A stretch of 64,000 bases of DNA, taken from Elusimicrobiota bacterium (GTDB taxonomy: Bacteria; Elusimicrobiota; Elusimicrobia; UBA1565; UBA9628). The stretch covers positions 1 through 64,000 of the forward strand of contig PLZD01000050.1 in NCBI GenBank assembly GCA_003151975.1, written 5' to 3'. A program made the position numbers and the translations under genes. Of the stretch, positions 1-8,433 are shown in pieces. Every line of letters begins with the position of its first letter. Within the stretch, counting starts at the first letter, position 1. The notes below the pieces were generated by a model, which was not told the origin of the DNA, searched no databases, and saw nothing but the letters and a program-made list of their open reading frames with translations.

Positions 1-463
1 TCTTATCCCCCCACGGCTTTTTCTCACCCCACGGCTTCTTCTCGCCGTAAGGCTTCCTGTCTCCAAAGGGTTTCTTGTCGGCCCACGGCTTTCTCTCGCC
101 GGAATCGCTCCGGCCCGCCGCCACCGGCCCCCAACCCGAACGCCGGTCCTTGCCCGAGCGCCGCTCGACGAAGCCGGGCTTGGACTCCGGGCCGTCGGAA
201 CGCGGCTCCCGCGGCTCTTGCGGACGGGCCTCGTTGACGAAGACCGTTCGGCCGCCGAGCATCGTGCCGTTGATCTTCGCAACGGCGGCCTTCGCCTCCG
301 CGTCGGAGGACATCTCGACGAAGCCGAAGCCCTTAGAGCGGCCCGTCTCGCGGTCCATGATGAGCTTGGCGCTGACCACGGTGCCGCAGGACTCGAAGAG
401 CTTGGCGAGGTCGTCCTGCTTGATCTCGTAGGGAAGTCCGCCGACGAAAAGGTTGTTGGCCAT
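1..463 (-). CDS. RRM-type RNA-binding protein (3' end outside window)
   Basis: 154 residues are visible and no stop is reached. The N-terminal 80 residues are a single RNA recognition motif: RNP2 reads LFVGGL at residues 5-10 and RNP1 reads KGFGFVEM near 45. This is the small bacterial glycine-rich/RRM family thought to bind single-stranded RNA. The C-terminal part is a charged tail with several copies of a unit like [DE]KKP[WFY]G, running off the window edge. The start is ATG at 463, preceded at exactly 6 nt by the hexamer TAGAAT, with no Shine-Dalgarno, so the mRNA is probably leaderless. Family call is firm; the exact RNA target is unknown. Confidence 0.88.
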   Translation of the reverse strand, partial: MANNLFVGGLPYEIKQDDLAKLFESCGTVVSAKLIMDRETGRSKGFGFVEMSSDAEAKAAVAKINGTMLGGRTVFVNEARPQEPREPRSDGPESKPGFVERRSGKDRRSGWGPVAAGRSDSGERKPWADKKPFGDRKPYGEKKPWGEKKPWGDK

Positions 464-469
464 GGTTAT

Positions 470-475
470 ATTCTA
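470..475 (-). promoter_or_regulatory. -10 box of RRM gene
   Basis: TAGAAT on the minus strand, 6 nt before the ATG at 463. This would place +1 on the start codon. Confidence 0.5.
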
Positions 476-481
476 GCCTTT

Positions 482-1534
482 TTACCGCGCGCGCAGGTCG
501 GCGTCGCCGATCGTGACGATCCCCGGCGCCGCGCGCGAGACGACGATGAACAGACCCGCGTCGTCCTGGCCGGCGACGAGCCAAACGTGGGTGACGAAGG
601 TCACCTTGACCATCCTGTTGTACGGCTCGAGATCGCCGTAAGACTTGCGTTTGCCTTCTCCGTCGAGCCAATAGAGCTTGAGCCGGCTCGCGGTGCGGTT
701 GTCGAAAGTGACGGTCGTCTCGGGGCCGCCGTAGGATTTCTGCGCTCCTTCCTGGCTCGGAGACAATTTCTCCAGCACGACCGGGCCGGAAGGAGCCGCG
801 GCGGGCGCTTCCCTAGATAGCGCTCCCGTGTAAAGCGCGTCCAGAAAATCGTAGGCCTCATGATCGTACTGGCGCAGCCAGCGAGCCCCGGGGTTGGGCC
901 TGGGCCGAATCTTGCCGAAATCTCCGTGGGTGCCGAAGTACCACATCGAGAGCTCGGCGAAAAATTCGCTCTCGTTTTTGCCCGCGTAGGTCGTCTTCCA
1001 AAGCCCGGCCGCCAGGGAACTCTCATATTGCGCCGTGATCCTTTTCTGGTTTTCCTTCGAAAGCCCGTAATGATGCATCGTGTGCGCGAATTCGTGCACG
1101 CAGATGTCGCTCCCGGCGTAGCGGTCCTGGTCCAAGCGCAGCAGGTTCTCCTCGCCGCAGGAGGCGTAAAGACCGCCCGTGCCGCGCGTACGCTGGTCGA
1201 TCGTCTTCTCCCCGTCGAAAGGCTTGCCCTTGAGCTCCTTGTTCTCGGGCAGGTCCGAGGGAACTTGATCGCGGCCGAAGATGTGCAGCTCCGCGCCGGC
1301 GGCGCGAAGATTGGCCAGCGCGTCGGGCTGGGCGTGGAGCATCATGTAGAGCCGGCTGTGCGCTTCTATTAACGCCTGGTCGGAGACCGCGGCCGACGCC
1401 TTGATCGGAATGCCGAGGCAGTCGAGTCGCTTGGCGTAGAAACCGGCCTCGGGCGGGTCTAGCCGCGCGATCGCGCCCTGGTTGGAAGCCGCCGAAGCGA
1501 TCAAGGACGCCGCCGCCAAGGCGAAGAAAATCAT
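482..1534 (-). CDS. Exported putative zinc metallopeptidase (HExxH)
   Basis: 350 residues with an N-terminal hydrophobic segment (about residues 2-17) that looks like a Sec signal peptide. HEFAH at residues 147-151 is a zincin HExxH motif, and ESEFFAE near 188-194 offers a glutamate as possible third zinc ligand. The spacing resembles the gluzincin-type fold seen in anthrax-lethal-factor-like peptidases, but I cannot name a family. The C-terminal third has a beta-rich look and no motif I recognise. It is divergent from another HExxH protein at 1626. Peptidase activity is inferred from the motif only. Confidence 0.72.
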   Translation of the reverse strand: MIFFALAAASLIASAASNQGAIARLDPPEAGFYAKRLDCLGIPIKASAAVSDQALIEAHSRLYMMLHAQPDALANLRAAGAELHIFGRDQVPSDLPENKELKGKPFDGEKTIDQRTRGTGGLYASCGEENLLRLDQDRYAGSDICVHEFAHTMHHYGLSKENQKRITAQYESSLAAGLWKTTYAGKNESEFFAELSMWYFGTHGDFGKIRPRPNPGARWLRQYDHEAYDFLDALYTGALSREAPAAAPSGPVVLEKLSPSQEGAQKSYGGPETTVTFDNRTASRLKLYWLDGEGKRKSYGDLEPYNRMVKVTFVTHVWLVAGQDDAGLFIVVSRAAPGIVTIGDADLRAR

Positions 1535-1540
1535 GCAGCA

Positions 1541-1568
1541 GTTTTACAGGAAAATCGGGCGGCGTCAA
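1541..1568 (-). promoter_or_regulatory. Promoter of exported HExxH gene
   Basis: Minus strand: -35 TTGACG (1563-1568), 16-bp spacer, -10 TAAAAC (1541-1546), then 6 nt to the ATG at 1534. Predicted leaderless. Confidence 0.5.
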
Positions 1569-1581
1569 GGCCGGTGGTCCC

Positions 1582-1610
1582 TTGACAAGACGAGCCCGCC
1601 CGTCTATCTT
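1582..1610 (+). promoter_or_regulatory. Sigma70-type promoter of 1626 gene
   Basis: Consensus -35 TTGACA (1582-1587), 17-bp spacer, -10 TATCTT (1605-1610). The ATG at 1626 lies 15 nt downstream of the -10, giving a leader of under 10 nt with no Shine-Dalgarno. Confidence 0.7.
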
Positions 1611-1625
1611 ATCCCTAGTCCCGCT

Positions 1626-3356
1626 ATGCCCCTCGTCAAGAATTGGAGCCTTCTTCTTCTTTTGGCCCTCGCCGGGGTCTCGCCCGGCGTTTCCTGGGCC
1701 GATTCCCCCAACGCGCCGCTGGATTTCAAGCAGGCCAAGGTCCCCGACGAATACCGGCCCGTCTTCGGCTTCCTCGGCTACAAGTTCGACGACAAGACCA
1801 GCCACATCCTCAAACCCGACGGGACCGCGCTCACCGAGAGTAAATTCAAGGATTTGTTGTCTCCCGTCGATTTCCACAAAGGAGACATCAACGACGAAGA
1901 GAAGGACGCGCTCGTGCTCAACGGCTGCCGGCTGGAGGAGGATTCGGGCCACATCCTCTGCATCGACGAGAAGACCAAAGCCAAGGTCCCGATGCCCAAG
2001 ATCAGCCTCGAGATGCTCCACAAGCAAAACAAACTGTCGTCGGGGCAGTCGATCATCGCGCGGATGTCGCTGCTGCTTTCAAAGGAGGATCCCGCCAAGC
2101 CCGTTCCGGCGGAGGTCGCAAGCCAGCTCAAGTCCATGCTGGAGAAATCCCCCGGCGCCGCCGTGCCGGAATCATTGATCAAGGCTCTGACCGCGCCCGG
2201 CGCCAAATCCGGCGACGCGCGAGCGCTCGTCGAAAGCGCGTATGCCGACTCCACGCGCTTTTTCGACGCGCAGCAGAGCCTGCAGGACCACGCCAAGGCT
2301 TCGCTTCCGGTGATCCCCGGCTGGAACGAGCCCAAGCACCCGCCGCAGTTCTTCGACGACAACGAAAAGAAACTCGGGCTCGCCCTGCGCGATTCGGCTC
2401 AGAAGTATTACGCGCAGAGCCCGATCGGCCAGGAGCTGCTCGACCACTACAAAGACAAGAACGGCAAGGTGACTTTGCCGCCGTTTTTGATCCTCAAGCT
2501 CGATCCGCGGGAGGGCGCCGTCTACAATTACACGAACAAGACCGTCGTGGTCAACCAGCAGTACGTCATCGATGGCATCACGGCGCATATGCCGGAAGGC
2601 AAGGCGCGCGACGCCCTGCGCGATCAGCTCAAGGATTCGCAGAAGTTCGCGGCCTACATGCTCGCCCACCCGGAAGCGCAGGAAGCCTTCTTCAAGCAGC
2701 ACGACGTCGACCTTTATCACGAACTGACCCACGGCTGGCAGGACCGCCGCGACAGCGTCTTCAGTGAAATGGAGCGCGGCAATACGCCATCCGCGATTCA
2801 CATCGAATACGAGCAGGAGGCCTTCCTCCAGGAAAATCGCTACATGCACTGGAAGGTCATGCACGATCCGGCCGCGGCCATGAACGACCCCAACCTCGCG
2901 CGCTACACGGAGTTCATCACGAACTTCGACAAGTTCCGCGAAGGCGTCGCGCAGCAGTACCTCGAGCTTTTCCCCAAGGACGCCGCGACCCTGAGCACCG
3001 TCGAGGACCTGCAACATGAGCGCGTCTCCATCGCGCGCCGCTTGATGGGCGAGAACCTGCACTCGGCCGCCGTCGAGCTCCTGAAGATGGTCGGCATGGC
3101 GCGCGGCGAGGCGGAGCTAGAGCGCGTGCAGTCCGACCAGCAAAAGCGAACGGCGGCGTTCGTGAAAGACGAGTACCCGAAGGACCAGCAGGAAGGCTAC
3201 CGCGGCATGGCCGAGCTCTACTTGCTCAAGGCCCAAAGCGACAAGACCCCCATCGAGCGCGACAACGATTGGAACGCGGCCGAGGCCTGGGCCAAGGCGA
3301 CAGGCGATAAAGCTCTGATCGACCGCGTGGAAAAGGCGAAGGAGAAGAAAAAATGA
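1626..3356 (+). CDS. Large exported protein with HExxH motif
   Basis: 576 residues from ATG 1626, chosen because it follows a good promoter and opens with a signal peptide ending near GVSWA (about residue 25). HELTH at about residues 365-369 is an HExxH zinc-binding motif, followed about 30 residues later by glutamates (EYEQEAF) that could supply a third ligand. The rest is hydrophilic, helical and unassigned. The longer open frame from 1482 would run through the promoter and is rejected. The downstream lipoprotein gene overlaps by 4 nt (ATGA), so the two are probably one operon. A secreted zincin is the best guess. Confidence 0.72.
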   Translation: MPLVKNWSLLLLLALAGVSPGVSWADSPNAPLDFKQAKVPDEYRPVFGFLGYKFDDKTSHILKPDGTALTESKFKDLLSPVDFHKGDINDEEKDALVLNGCRLEEDSGHILCIDEKTKAKVPMPKISLEMLHKQNKLSSGQSIIARMSLLLSKEDPAKPVPAEVASQLKSMLEKSPGAAVPESLIKALTAPGAKSGDARALVESAYADSTRFFDAQQSLQDHAKASLPVIPGWNEPKHPPQFFDDNEKKLGLALRDSAQKYYAQSPIGQELLDHYKDKNGKVTLPPFLILKLDPREGAVYNYTNKTVVVNQQYVIDGITAHMPEGKARDALRDQLKDSQKFAAYMLAHPEAQEAFFKQHDVDLYHELTHGWQDRRDSVFSEMERGNTPSAIHIEYEQEAFLQENRYMHWKVMHDPAAAMNDPNLARYTEFITNFDKFREGVAQQYLELFPKDAATLSTVEDLQHERVSIARRLMGENLHSAAVELLKMVGMARGEAELERVQSDQQKRTAAFVKDEYPKDQQEGYRGMAELYLLKAQSDKTPIERDNDWNAAEAWAKATGDKALIDRVEKAKEKKK

Positions 3357-3898
3357 GACGGCTCGTTCTTGTCGCCGCGACGCTGGCCTTGGCCTCTTGC
3401 CAAAAGTCCCAGCCCCCGTCCAAGACCGGCATGGCGCTCTATCTCGAGCCCGGCAAGCTTTTCTCCTGCCAGGCTCCGGCCAATTGGAAAGTCCTCGAAA
3501 ACCAAGGCGGCGCACAGCGCGTGACCTTCGTGGGCCCGCCCGACGGTCCCGCGCCGTACGCCGACGCCATCAGCGTCTATTTCTACGCGAAGTCAGGCTC
3601 CAGTTTCGCGACGCCGCAGGCTTACGCGAAGGCCGAAGCGCTGCAGCCCGGCACGACGAGCCCGCTGTTGTTCAAGCCGTGGAAGGGCTTGGCCGTCTAT
3701 GAGTTCACGGCGACGCGCGCGCGTCCCGTCATGCACGGCGCGGGCCAGACCGAGTCGCGCAAGGAGTCGACCGTCTTGATTCCCGCGCCGGAAGGTTTCT
3801 ACGCCGCCGTCTACTCCGCTCCTGAAGCGGGATTTTCTCAGGCCGAGGGCGTCTTCCGCGAGCTCATCGACAGCCTGAACTTCGGCTCGGGCCGTTAG
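3353..3898 (+). CDS. Small lipoprotein, unknown function
   Basis: 181 residues. The signal peptide ends in a lipobox LASC, so cysteine 16 should be lipidated. The mature part resembles small beta-rich envelope lipoproteins, but I recognise no family. It is translationally coupled to the HExxH protein by an ATGA overlap. Its stop TAG shares bases with the TAA stop of the convergent gene (TTAG at 3895-3898). Confidence 0.75.
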   Translation: MRRLVLVAATLALASCQKSQPPSKTGMALYLEPGKLFSCQAPANWKVLENQGGAQRVTFVGPPDGPAPYADAISVYFYAKSGSSFATPQAYAKAEALQPGTTSPLLFKPWKGLAVYEFTATRARPVMHGAGQTESRKESTVLIPAPEGFYAAVYSAPEAGFSQAEGVFRELIDSLNFGSGR

Positions 3899-5778
3899 AT
3901 CAGGCTCAGCAGAGCCAGCGCCGCGGCGTAGGCGATCGGAATCCAAAGATTATCGTCGGGCTTGACCGGCAAGGTGTCGACGACGCTGAAAGCGATCGCC
4001 GCGCCCAGCGCCGCCAACCACGGGAAGCCCAGCGCGAGGCCGATGGTCAGCGCGACCGCAAATCCCGCCGCAGTCCCGTCGACAGAACGCTGGGTCCCCA
4101 TCACTTTGTAGGGCTTGAAGCCGAACCGCAAACCTACGAGCGGCCCGGCCGCGTCGCCCAAAGCCAGCGCCAAGGCCGCCGCGGGGAACAGCAAGGGACT
4201 CAAATGCAGAAGTCCGACGGCCGCCGCGACGGTCCCTAGTCCTAGCGCGACGTAGAACATGCCCGACATGCGGTCGCTTTCCTTGGCGCGCATAATCTTG
4301 CCGAACACGCGCTCGAAGAACGGCCGCGTCGCCGGAACCTTCAGACGGAAAAGCTCGCCGATGCCAATGACTCCTACGGCCGCGGCCGCGACCCAGACGG
4401 CGTGCGCGGCGCCAACGAGATAAAAAGCCGGAATAGAAAGAAGAAGAAGCTGGTGAAACGCCTTGCGCTTGAGTTCCTTTTTCCAAGTCTCGCTGCCGCC
4501 CTGCCAAAGCGCGATCAGCGGCCCGGTCAGAAGATAGAGCCCGAAGATCGCCGCAGGGATGAAGGTATAGAGACCAAGGACCGCCAGGGGCACCACGGCC
4601 GCGGCGCCGACAATCGCGGGCAGGATCAGCGCCTTGATGCCGCCCTTCTTGAACGCGGGATAAGGCAGGCGCGAGGCCATGGCGGCGGCGGTGAGCAAAG
4701 TCATCCCGGCCGCGAAGGGCACGGCCCACGGTGCCGCAATCGAGCCAAGCGTCAGGGCCACGGCCGCGATCACGCCCGCGCCCCCGGGGATCGGCAGGCC
4801 GGTGAAAGAGTCGCTCGTCTTGTGCGGGACCGTGCCGGCTTCCTCGGCGTGCGCGCCCACGTTGAAGCGCGAAAGGCGGAACCAGCCCGCCGTCGCAAAC
4901 AGCGCGGCGATCGGGAAGCCCCAGAAGCCCAGCGCGGGCAGCAGCGCGGCTTTGAAGATCAGCAGGGCGGGCGCGATGCCGAACGAGACCACGTCGGCCA
5001 GCGAGTCGTAGTCGATGCCGAGCGGGTTCTTGACCTTCAAGGCGCGCGCGGTGCGGCCGTCAAGCGCGTCGAAGATGTTGGCCGCGATGATCGCGACGAC
5101 CGCGGGCACGACCTTGCCTTGCGAGGCGAAGTAGGCGCCCGCCATGCCGCTCCACAAGTTGCCCGTCGTGACCATATTCGGGAAAATATTGTACCAGCGA
5201 GGCGTCTCTTTGACCGGCGCCGGAGAGGACTGAGGAACCTGCGGAAGAATTTGGTCGTTCGAATCTCTAGGAGAGGTCAGCGGCGCAGAATGCTCCGTCG
5301 CGCGGCCCTCGACATCGACGGCGGCACGAACCGCGCCGCCGTCGTCGGCCCATTTGTCGTAAGCGTGATCGAGAATCTGGTCCGTTGCGATGGAACCGCC
5401 CCGTGAGGATTCGCCGGCATCGAGCTTCTCGCCGACCGCCTGCAGGCCGGGCAGAACTTTCGGCTCCTCCGCCTTCGGCGCCGCGAGTTCGGCTTGCGGC
5501 GCCTGCATTTGCGCGGGGAGGACCGCCGGATCGATCGCGTTGAGCGCGCCGACGTTGGCTTCGGGTTGTACGATCGCCGTAAGCCCGGGAATCTGCGCGC
5601 CGGGGATCTCCAGGGTCTTCATCTCAAGACCGCCGAGCGAAACCGGGGCTAAATTCTTGAGGACGGGCGTCACTTTTATCGACGGCAATGCGCCGCCCTG
5701 GCCCTCGACGAGCGAACCTGCGACCGCCGGGAGCGGAGAGAGGTTGAACAGAATCGTGCAGAGGACGAAAATCCGCAT
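3895..5778 (-). CDS. CDP-alcohol phosphatidyltransferase / dolichol-kinase-like fusion with exported-type leader
   Basis: 627 residues in three parts. Residues 1-20 are a signal peptide, followed by a Pro/Ala-rich leader to about 190. Residues about 195-390 are a membrane CDP-alcohol phosphatidyltransferase: DALDGRTAR followed by GIDYDSLAD matches DGxxAR(x8)GxxxDxxxD, closest to phosphatidylserine synthase. Residues about 435-627 resemble CTP-dependent lipid kinases (SEC59/DGK1/phytol kinase), with RKAFH and a GDAAGPLVG segment. I know of no standard enzyme with this order. The leader shares IKVTP and PGAQI with the protein at 21755-23440. A signal peptide before the transferase raises a topology question, since its active site should face the cytosol. 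Confidence 0.85.
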   Translation of the reverse strand: MRIFVLCTILFNLSPLPAVAGSLVEGQGGALPSIKVTPVLKNLAPVSLGGLEMKTLEIPGAQIPGLTAIVQPEANVGALNAIDPAVLPAQMQAPQAELAAPKAEEPKVLPGLQAVGEKLDAGESSRGGSIATDQILDHAYDKWADDGGAVRAAVDVEGRATEHSAPLTSPRDSNDQILPQVPQSSPAPVKETPRWYNIFPNMVTTGNLWSGMAGAYFASQGKVVPAVVAIIAANIFDALDGRTARALKVKNPLGIDYDSLADVVSFGIAPALLIFKAALLPALGFWGFPIAALFATAGWFRLSRFNVGAHAEEAGTVPHKTSDSFTGLPIPGGAGVIAAVALTLGSIAAPWAVPFAAGMTLLTAAAMASRLPYPAFKKGGIKALILPAIVGAAAVVPLAVLGLYTFIPAAIFGLYLLTGPLIALWQGGSETWKKELKRKAFHQLLLLSIPAFYLVGAAHAVWVAAAAVGVIGIGELFRLKVPATRPFFERVFGKIMRAKESDRMSGMFYVALGLGTVAAAVGLLHLSPLLFPAAALALALGDAAGPLVGLRFGFKPYKVMGTQRSVDGTAAGFAVALTIGLALGFPWLAALGAAIAFSVVDTLPVKPDDNLWIPIAYAAALALLSLI

Positions 5779-5784
5779 CGACAG

Positions 5785-5790
5785 ATTATA
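5785..5790 (-). promoter_or_regulatory. -10 box of lipid-enzyme fusion
   Basis: Consensus TATAAT on the minus strand, exactly 6 nt before ATG 5778. Confidence 0.65.
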
Positions 5791-5811
5791 TTTCAGCCCG
5801 CCGTCGCCATC

Positions 5812-5855
5812 CTAGGGCCGATTGGGCAAAAAAATGCGGTCCAATGGGCCCATGG
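5812..5855. repeat. GGCC-rich intergenic element, copy A
   Basis: Contains GGGCCGATTGGGC, an A-run, GCGGTCC and ATGGGCCCAT. It belongs to the recurring family of GGCC/GGTCC half-sites described in the findings, and lies between two divergent leaderless genes. Confidence 0.4.
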
Positions 5856-5863
5856 TTCTGTGC

Positions 5864-5869
5864 TACAAT
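5864..5869 (+). promoter_or_regulatory. Extended -10 of 5876 gene
   Basis: TGC followed by TACAAT, exactly 6 nt before ATG 5876. Confidence 0.65.
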
Positions 5870-5875
5870 CGAAAC

Positions 5876-6433
5876 ATGAACAAGAGCATCATTCTGGCTT
5901 GCCTTCTGGTCTCCTCGCCGCTATTAGCCGCGTCGAACCCCGAGTCCGCGCGCAGCGCCGCCGGCATCGATTTCTCGTCGCTAGGCTCGTTTGCGCCCAT
6001 TCGCACCGTGCGAGCCGACTCGCTTCCCGCCGTGCCCTCCAAGCCCGCCGGCAAGATCGCGGTCAAGACGGCGAGCGTGCAGACGGTCAGCGTCTCCGGC
6101 AACCTCAACATGAACGGCAACGGGAACGTCATGCGCGGCTCGGCTTTCGTCATGGTCAATTTCTCCGGCTACGCGACCTTGACCGACGGCACGGGACGGA
6201 TCACGAGCAACTCCACCTGGTTCAATCGCAGCGTCAACTGCAATGTGAGCGGCGGCTGGGTCCGCTGCAACGATTGGCCAACGTGGTACGTCGATTTCTA
6301 CAAGGACGGGCGCCATGTGGGCAACGGATCGGTCAGCGGCACGCTCAACGCGTCGGCCTACGCGCCCAACGGCTTCGTCAACCTCACGGCCTACACGAAC
6401 CTCTCCGGTTCGGTGACGGTAACCGAGCCTTAA
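5876..6433 (+). CDS. Exported protein, unknown function
   Basis: 185 residues from ATG 5876, the first start downstream of an extended -10. A Sec signal peptide ends around LLAAS (residue 18-19). The mature N-terminus carries AAGIDFSS, and a near-identical AAGIDF follows the signal peptide of the 19170 gene product. The C-terminal half is rich in Asn, Ser, Thr and Gly with beta-strand periodicity and two Cys around NCNVSGGWVRCN, suggesting one disulfide. No family is recognised. Confidence 0.7.
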   Translation: MNKSIILACLLVSSPLLAASNPESARSAAGIDFSSLGSFAPIRTVRADSLPAVPSKPAGKIAVKTASVQTVSVSGNLNMNGNGNVMRGSAFVMVNFSGYATLTDGTGRITSNSTWFNRSVNCNVSGGWVRCNDWPTWYVDFYKDGRHVGNGSVSGTLNASAYAPNGFVNLTAYTNLSGSVTVTEP

Positions 6434-6441
6434 AGCCGGCC

Positions 6442-7224
6442 TTGACTCCCCGCACCTTCTCCGAGCTTTTGGCCGACAGCCTCCTCCTATTAAAGGAAAG
6501 CTGTCTCGAGTGGATCGCCATCCTGGCGTCCGGCTTACTCGTAGGCCTTTGCGCCACCTCGGCCATGCTCGTCGCGCTCGGCCTGACCGACATGACCTTG
6601 CTGATGAACGCGATCGCCAAGAGCGAGGACCGCGTCGTGTTCCCCTTGCTGGCCGCGGGACTCTTCGACAAGGCCTGCTACGCGCTGGCGATGATCGCGG
6701 TCCTGCGCGCCGCGGCGGCGCGCGACGCGGGGCACGCCTTGGGCGTGCGGCGCGCCTACTCGGAGGCCCTCAAACGGCTGGCTCCTTTCGCCTTGGCCCA
6801 AGTGCGGGCGTTTTTCTCCATTCTGTGGGGACTCATCCGGCTGATCTGGCCGGGCCTCAAGCTCAGCGTGCTCTACTTGTTCGTGCCCTTGGCTTGTGTC
6901 ATCGAAGACTTGCGCGGCAAGCAGGCGCTCGAGCGCAGCGCCTCCGTCGCGGCCGTCGATCTCCGAAAGACGCTCGGCAACCTCGCCGGCGCATCCATTC
7001 TGTCCTGCGGCGCGTACGCGGCGCTGGCTCTCGTGCTGACCGCCGCCATGACCTTCCCCAGGACTCAGGTCCCGGGCGGCGATTCCCTACCCGAGGCCAT
7101 GCTGCTGGGCTTCGTCAACAAGCTGGCCGCCGGACTCGCCCTTGGCTGGCTCTCAGCCTTCTCGGTCCTGCTCTACCGCGACCTTGCCGCCGGCTCGGTG
7201 CCGCCCCCAGGCCCTCGGGCCTAA
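6442..7224 (+). CDS. Multi-pass membrane protein, unknown
   Basis: 260 residues from the only plausible early start, TTG at 6442, 8 nt after the preceding stop. About five to six hydrophobic helices alternate with charged loops. The arrangement resembles the broad class of glycerophosphodiester-phosphodiesterase membrane-domain/DUF975-like proteins, but the match is by eye. The start is uncertain because no ATG occurs until well inside the first helices. It probably shares a transcript with 5876. Confidence 0.6.
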   Translation: MTPRTFSELLADSLLLLKESCLEWIAILASGLLVGLCATSAMLVALGLTDMTLLMNAIAKSEDRVVFPLLAAGLFDKACYALAMIAVLRAAAARDAGHALGVRRAYSEALKRLAPFALAQVRAFFSILWGLIRLIWPGLKLSVLYLFVPLACVIEDLRGKQALERSASVAAVDLRKTLGNLAGASILSCGAYAALALVLTAAMTFPRTQVPGGDSLPEAMLLGFVNKLAAGLALGWLSAFSVLLYRDLAAGSVPPPGPRA

Positions 7225-7238
7225 ACGGGCGTAGGTCT
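7217..7238. repeat. GGCC-rich intergenic element, copy B
   Basis: GGGCCTAAACGGGCGTAGGT plus CT, overlapping the stop of the upstream gene and ending 70 bp before the next start. It fits the RGGCCYAAA...RGGYCY pattern. Confidence 0.45.
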
Positions 7239-7292
7239 AAAGCCTGTCCCTCCTTGGACCCACTGGCGGTCGCTGTAATCCGCGTTTGGAGC

Positions 7293-7298
7293 TACACT
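7293..7298 (+). promoter_or_regulatory. -10 box of 7308 gene
   Basis: TACACT, 9 nt before ATG 7308, giving a predicted leader of only about 3 nt. Confidence 0.4.
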
Positions 7299-7307
7299 AC
7301 CGCTAAG

Positions 7308-8426
7308 ATGCTTCGCTCCATTGTGTTTGGATTGGCGCTGTTGTCCTCTTTAGCCCTCGCGGGCGACCCGGCCGTCGACGCCTTCAAGGCCAAGTTCGCG
7401 GCCCAGGAGCAGATACTCCTCTCGGGCGTCTTAACGGACCCCGCCCAGCTCGCCGATTTCGCCAAGGACGCCGCCGGCGGCGGCAATCAAGCGGCGATGA
7501 CCAAGTGGTACGGCCGGATCTCGGCATTCTCGTCGGATTATCTCTCCAAACAGCACGGCCTCAACGACAAGGCCCCCGAAGTCCGCTACATGGTCGAGCC
7601 GGCCGAGTGGAACATGCTGATGGACACTTTGCGCAAGCTCAAGACCGGCGGCATGCTCGACCAAGCCAAGCTCAAAGTCTTCGTGGGTATGATCGACGAC
7701 GCCAACGACGATCTCAAGCGCGGCGATCCCGAAGCCGGCCACAAGGTCGTGGCCATGGGCCGCAAGAATCTGAGCGACGCGCTCAACGAATATCTCGCCT
7801 CGCCCAACGGCAAGGCCGGCACCGCCAATGCCGCACGCGATCGCCAGGACGAAGAAGCCCGCAAGAAAGCCGCGCAACAACCCGCTCCGGTCGTGACGCA
7901 GCCGGCGCCCGTGACCGCGGTCAAGACTCCCCCCAAGAAGACCGAGGAAGAAAAGCCGGCGGCTCCCGAGATTACCGGCGACGACGCGCTCGCCAAGCAG
8001 GCGCGCGACCAAGCCGAGGCCGCGCGGAAGGAACTTGCGAAAGGCGGCAACGGCGATCACGCCTACGAGAACGGGAAAACGCAGACCGACGGCGTCACTC
8101 CGGTCGTCGTCGACGGCGGCAACACCGCCGCCCAGAAGGTCGGCCTCGCCCCCGCCGGCTCCGGAAAACCCAACTTAGTCGTCTCAGAACCTCCGAAACC
8201 CGCCGCTGAAGGCGACGACATGGCCGAGCTTCACAAAATGAAGGACGGCGTCAAAGGGCACAAGACTCTTTGGGCCACGATCGGCGGCGGCGTCCTCGGC
8301 GGCATCCTCGGCGGCCTCATCGGCTTTTTCCTCGGCGGCCCCATCGGGCTGATCATTGGCGCGGGCTTGGGCGCCGCGGGCGGCGCGTTCGGCGGCCGCA
8401 TGCTCGGCAAGAAGCTCTGGGGCTAA
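7308..8426 (+). CDS. Exported protein with glycine-zipper C-terminus
   Basis: 372 residues from ATG 7308, beginning with a clear signal peptide cleaved near ALAG. A helical N-terminal domain (to about 170) is followed by a Lys/Pro/Ala-rich linker and a C-terminal segment with GGGVLGGILGGLIG and further GxxxG spacing. That glycine zipper would insert into or associate with a membrane. No enzyme motif is visible. The longer frame beginning at 6510 is a shadow of the upstream membrane gene. Function unknown; envelope location inferred. Confidence 0.7.
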   Translation: MLRSIVFGLALLSSLALAGDPAVDAFKAKFAAQEQILLSGVLTDPAQLADFAKDAAGGGNQAAMTKWYGRISAFSSDYLSKQHGLNDKAPEVRYMVEPAEWNMLMDTLRKLKTGGMLDQAKLKVFVGMIDDANDDLKRGDPEAGHKVVAMGRKNLSDALNEYLASPNGKAGTANAARDRQDEEARKKAAQQPAPVVTQPAPVTAVKTPPKKTEEEKPAAPEITGDDALAKQARDQAEAARKELAKGGNGDHAYENGKTQTDGVTPVVVDGGNTAAQKVGLAPAGSGKPNLVVSEPPKPAAEGDDMAELHKMKDGVKGHKTLWATIGGGVLGGILGGLIGFFLGGPIGLIIGAGLGAAGGAFGGRMLGKKLWG

Positions 8427-8433
8427 GGCCCGC

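Noticed and set aside
6510-8426. 638-residue frame joining a membrane gene to the glycine-zipper gene
   Set aside because: The first 260 codons are the +2 shadow of the membrane protein at 6442-7224. The signal peptide at 7308 marks the real start.
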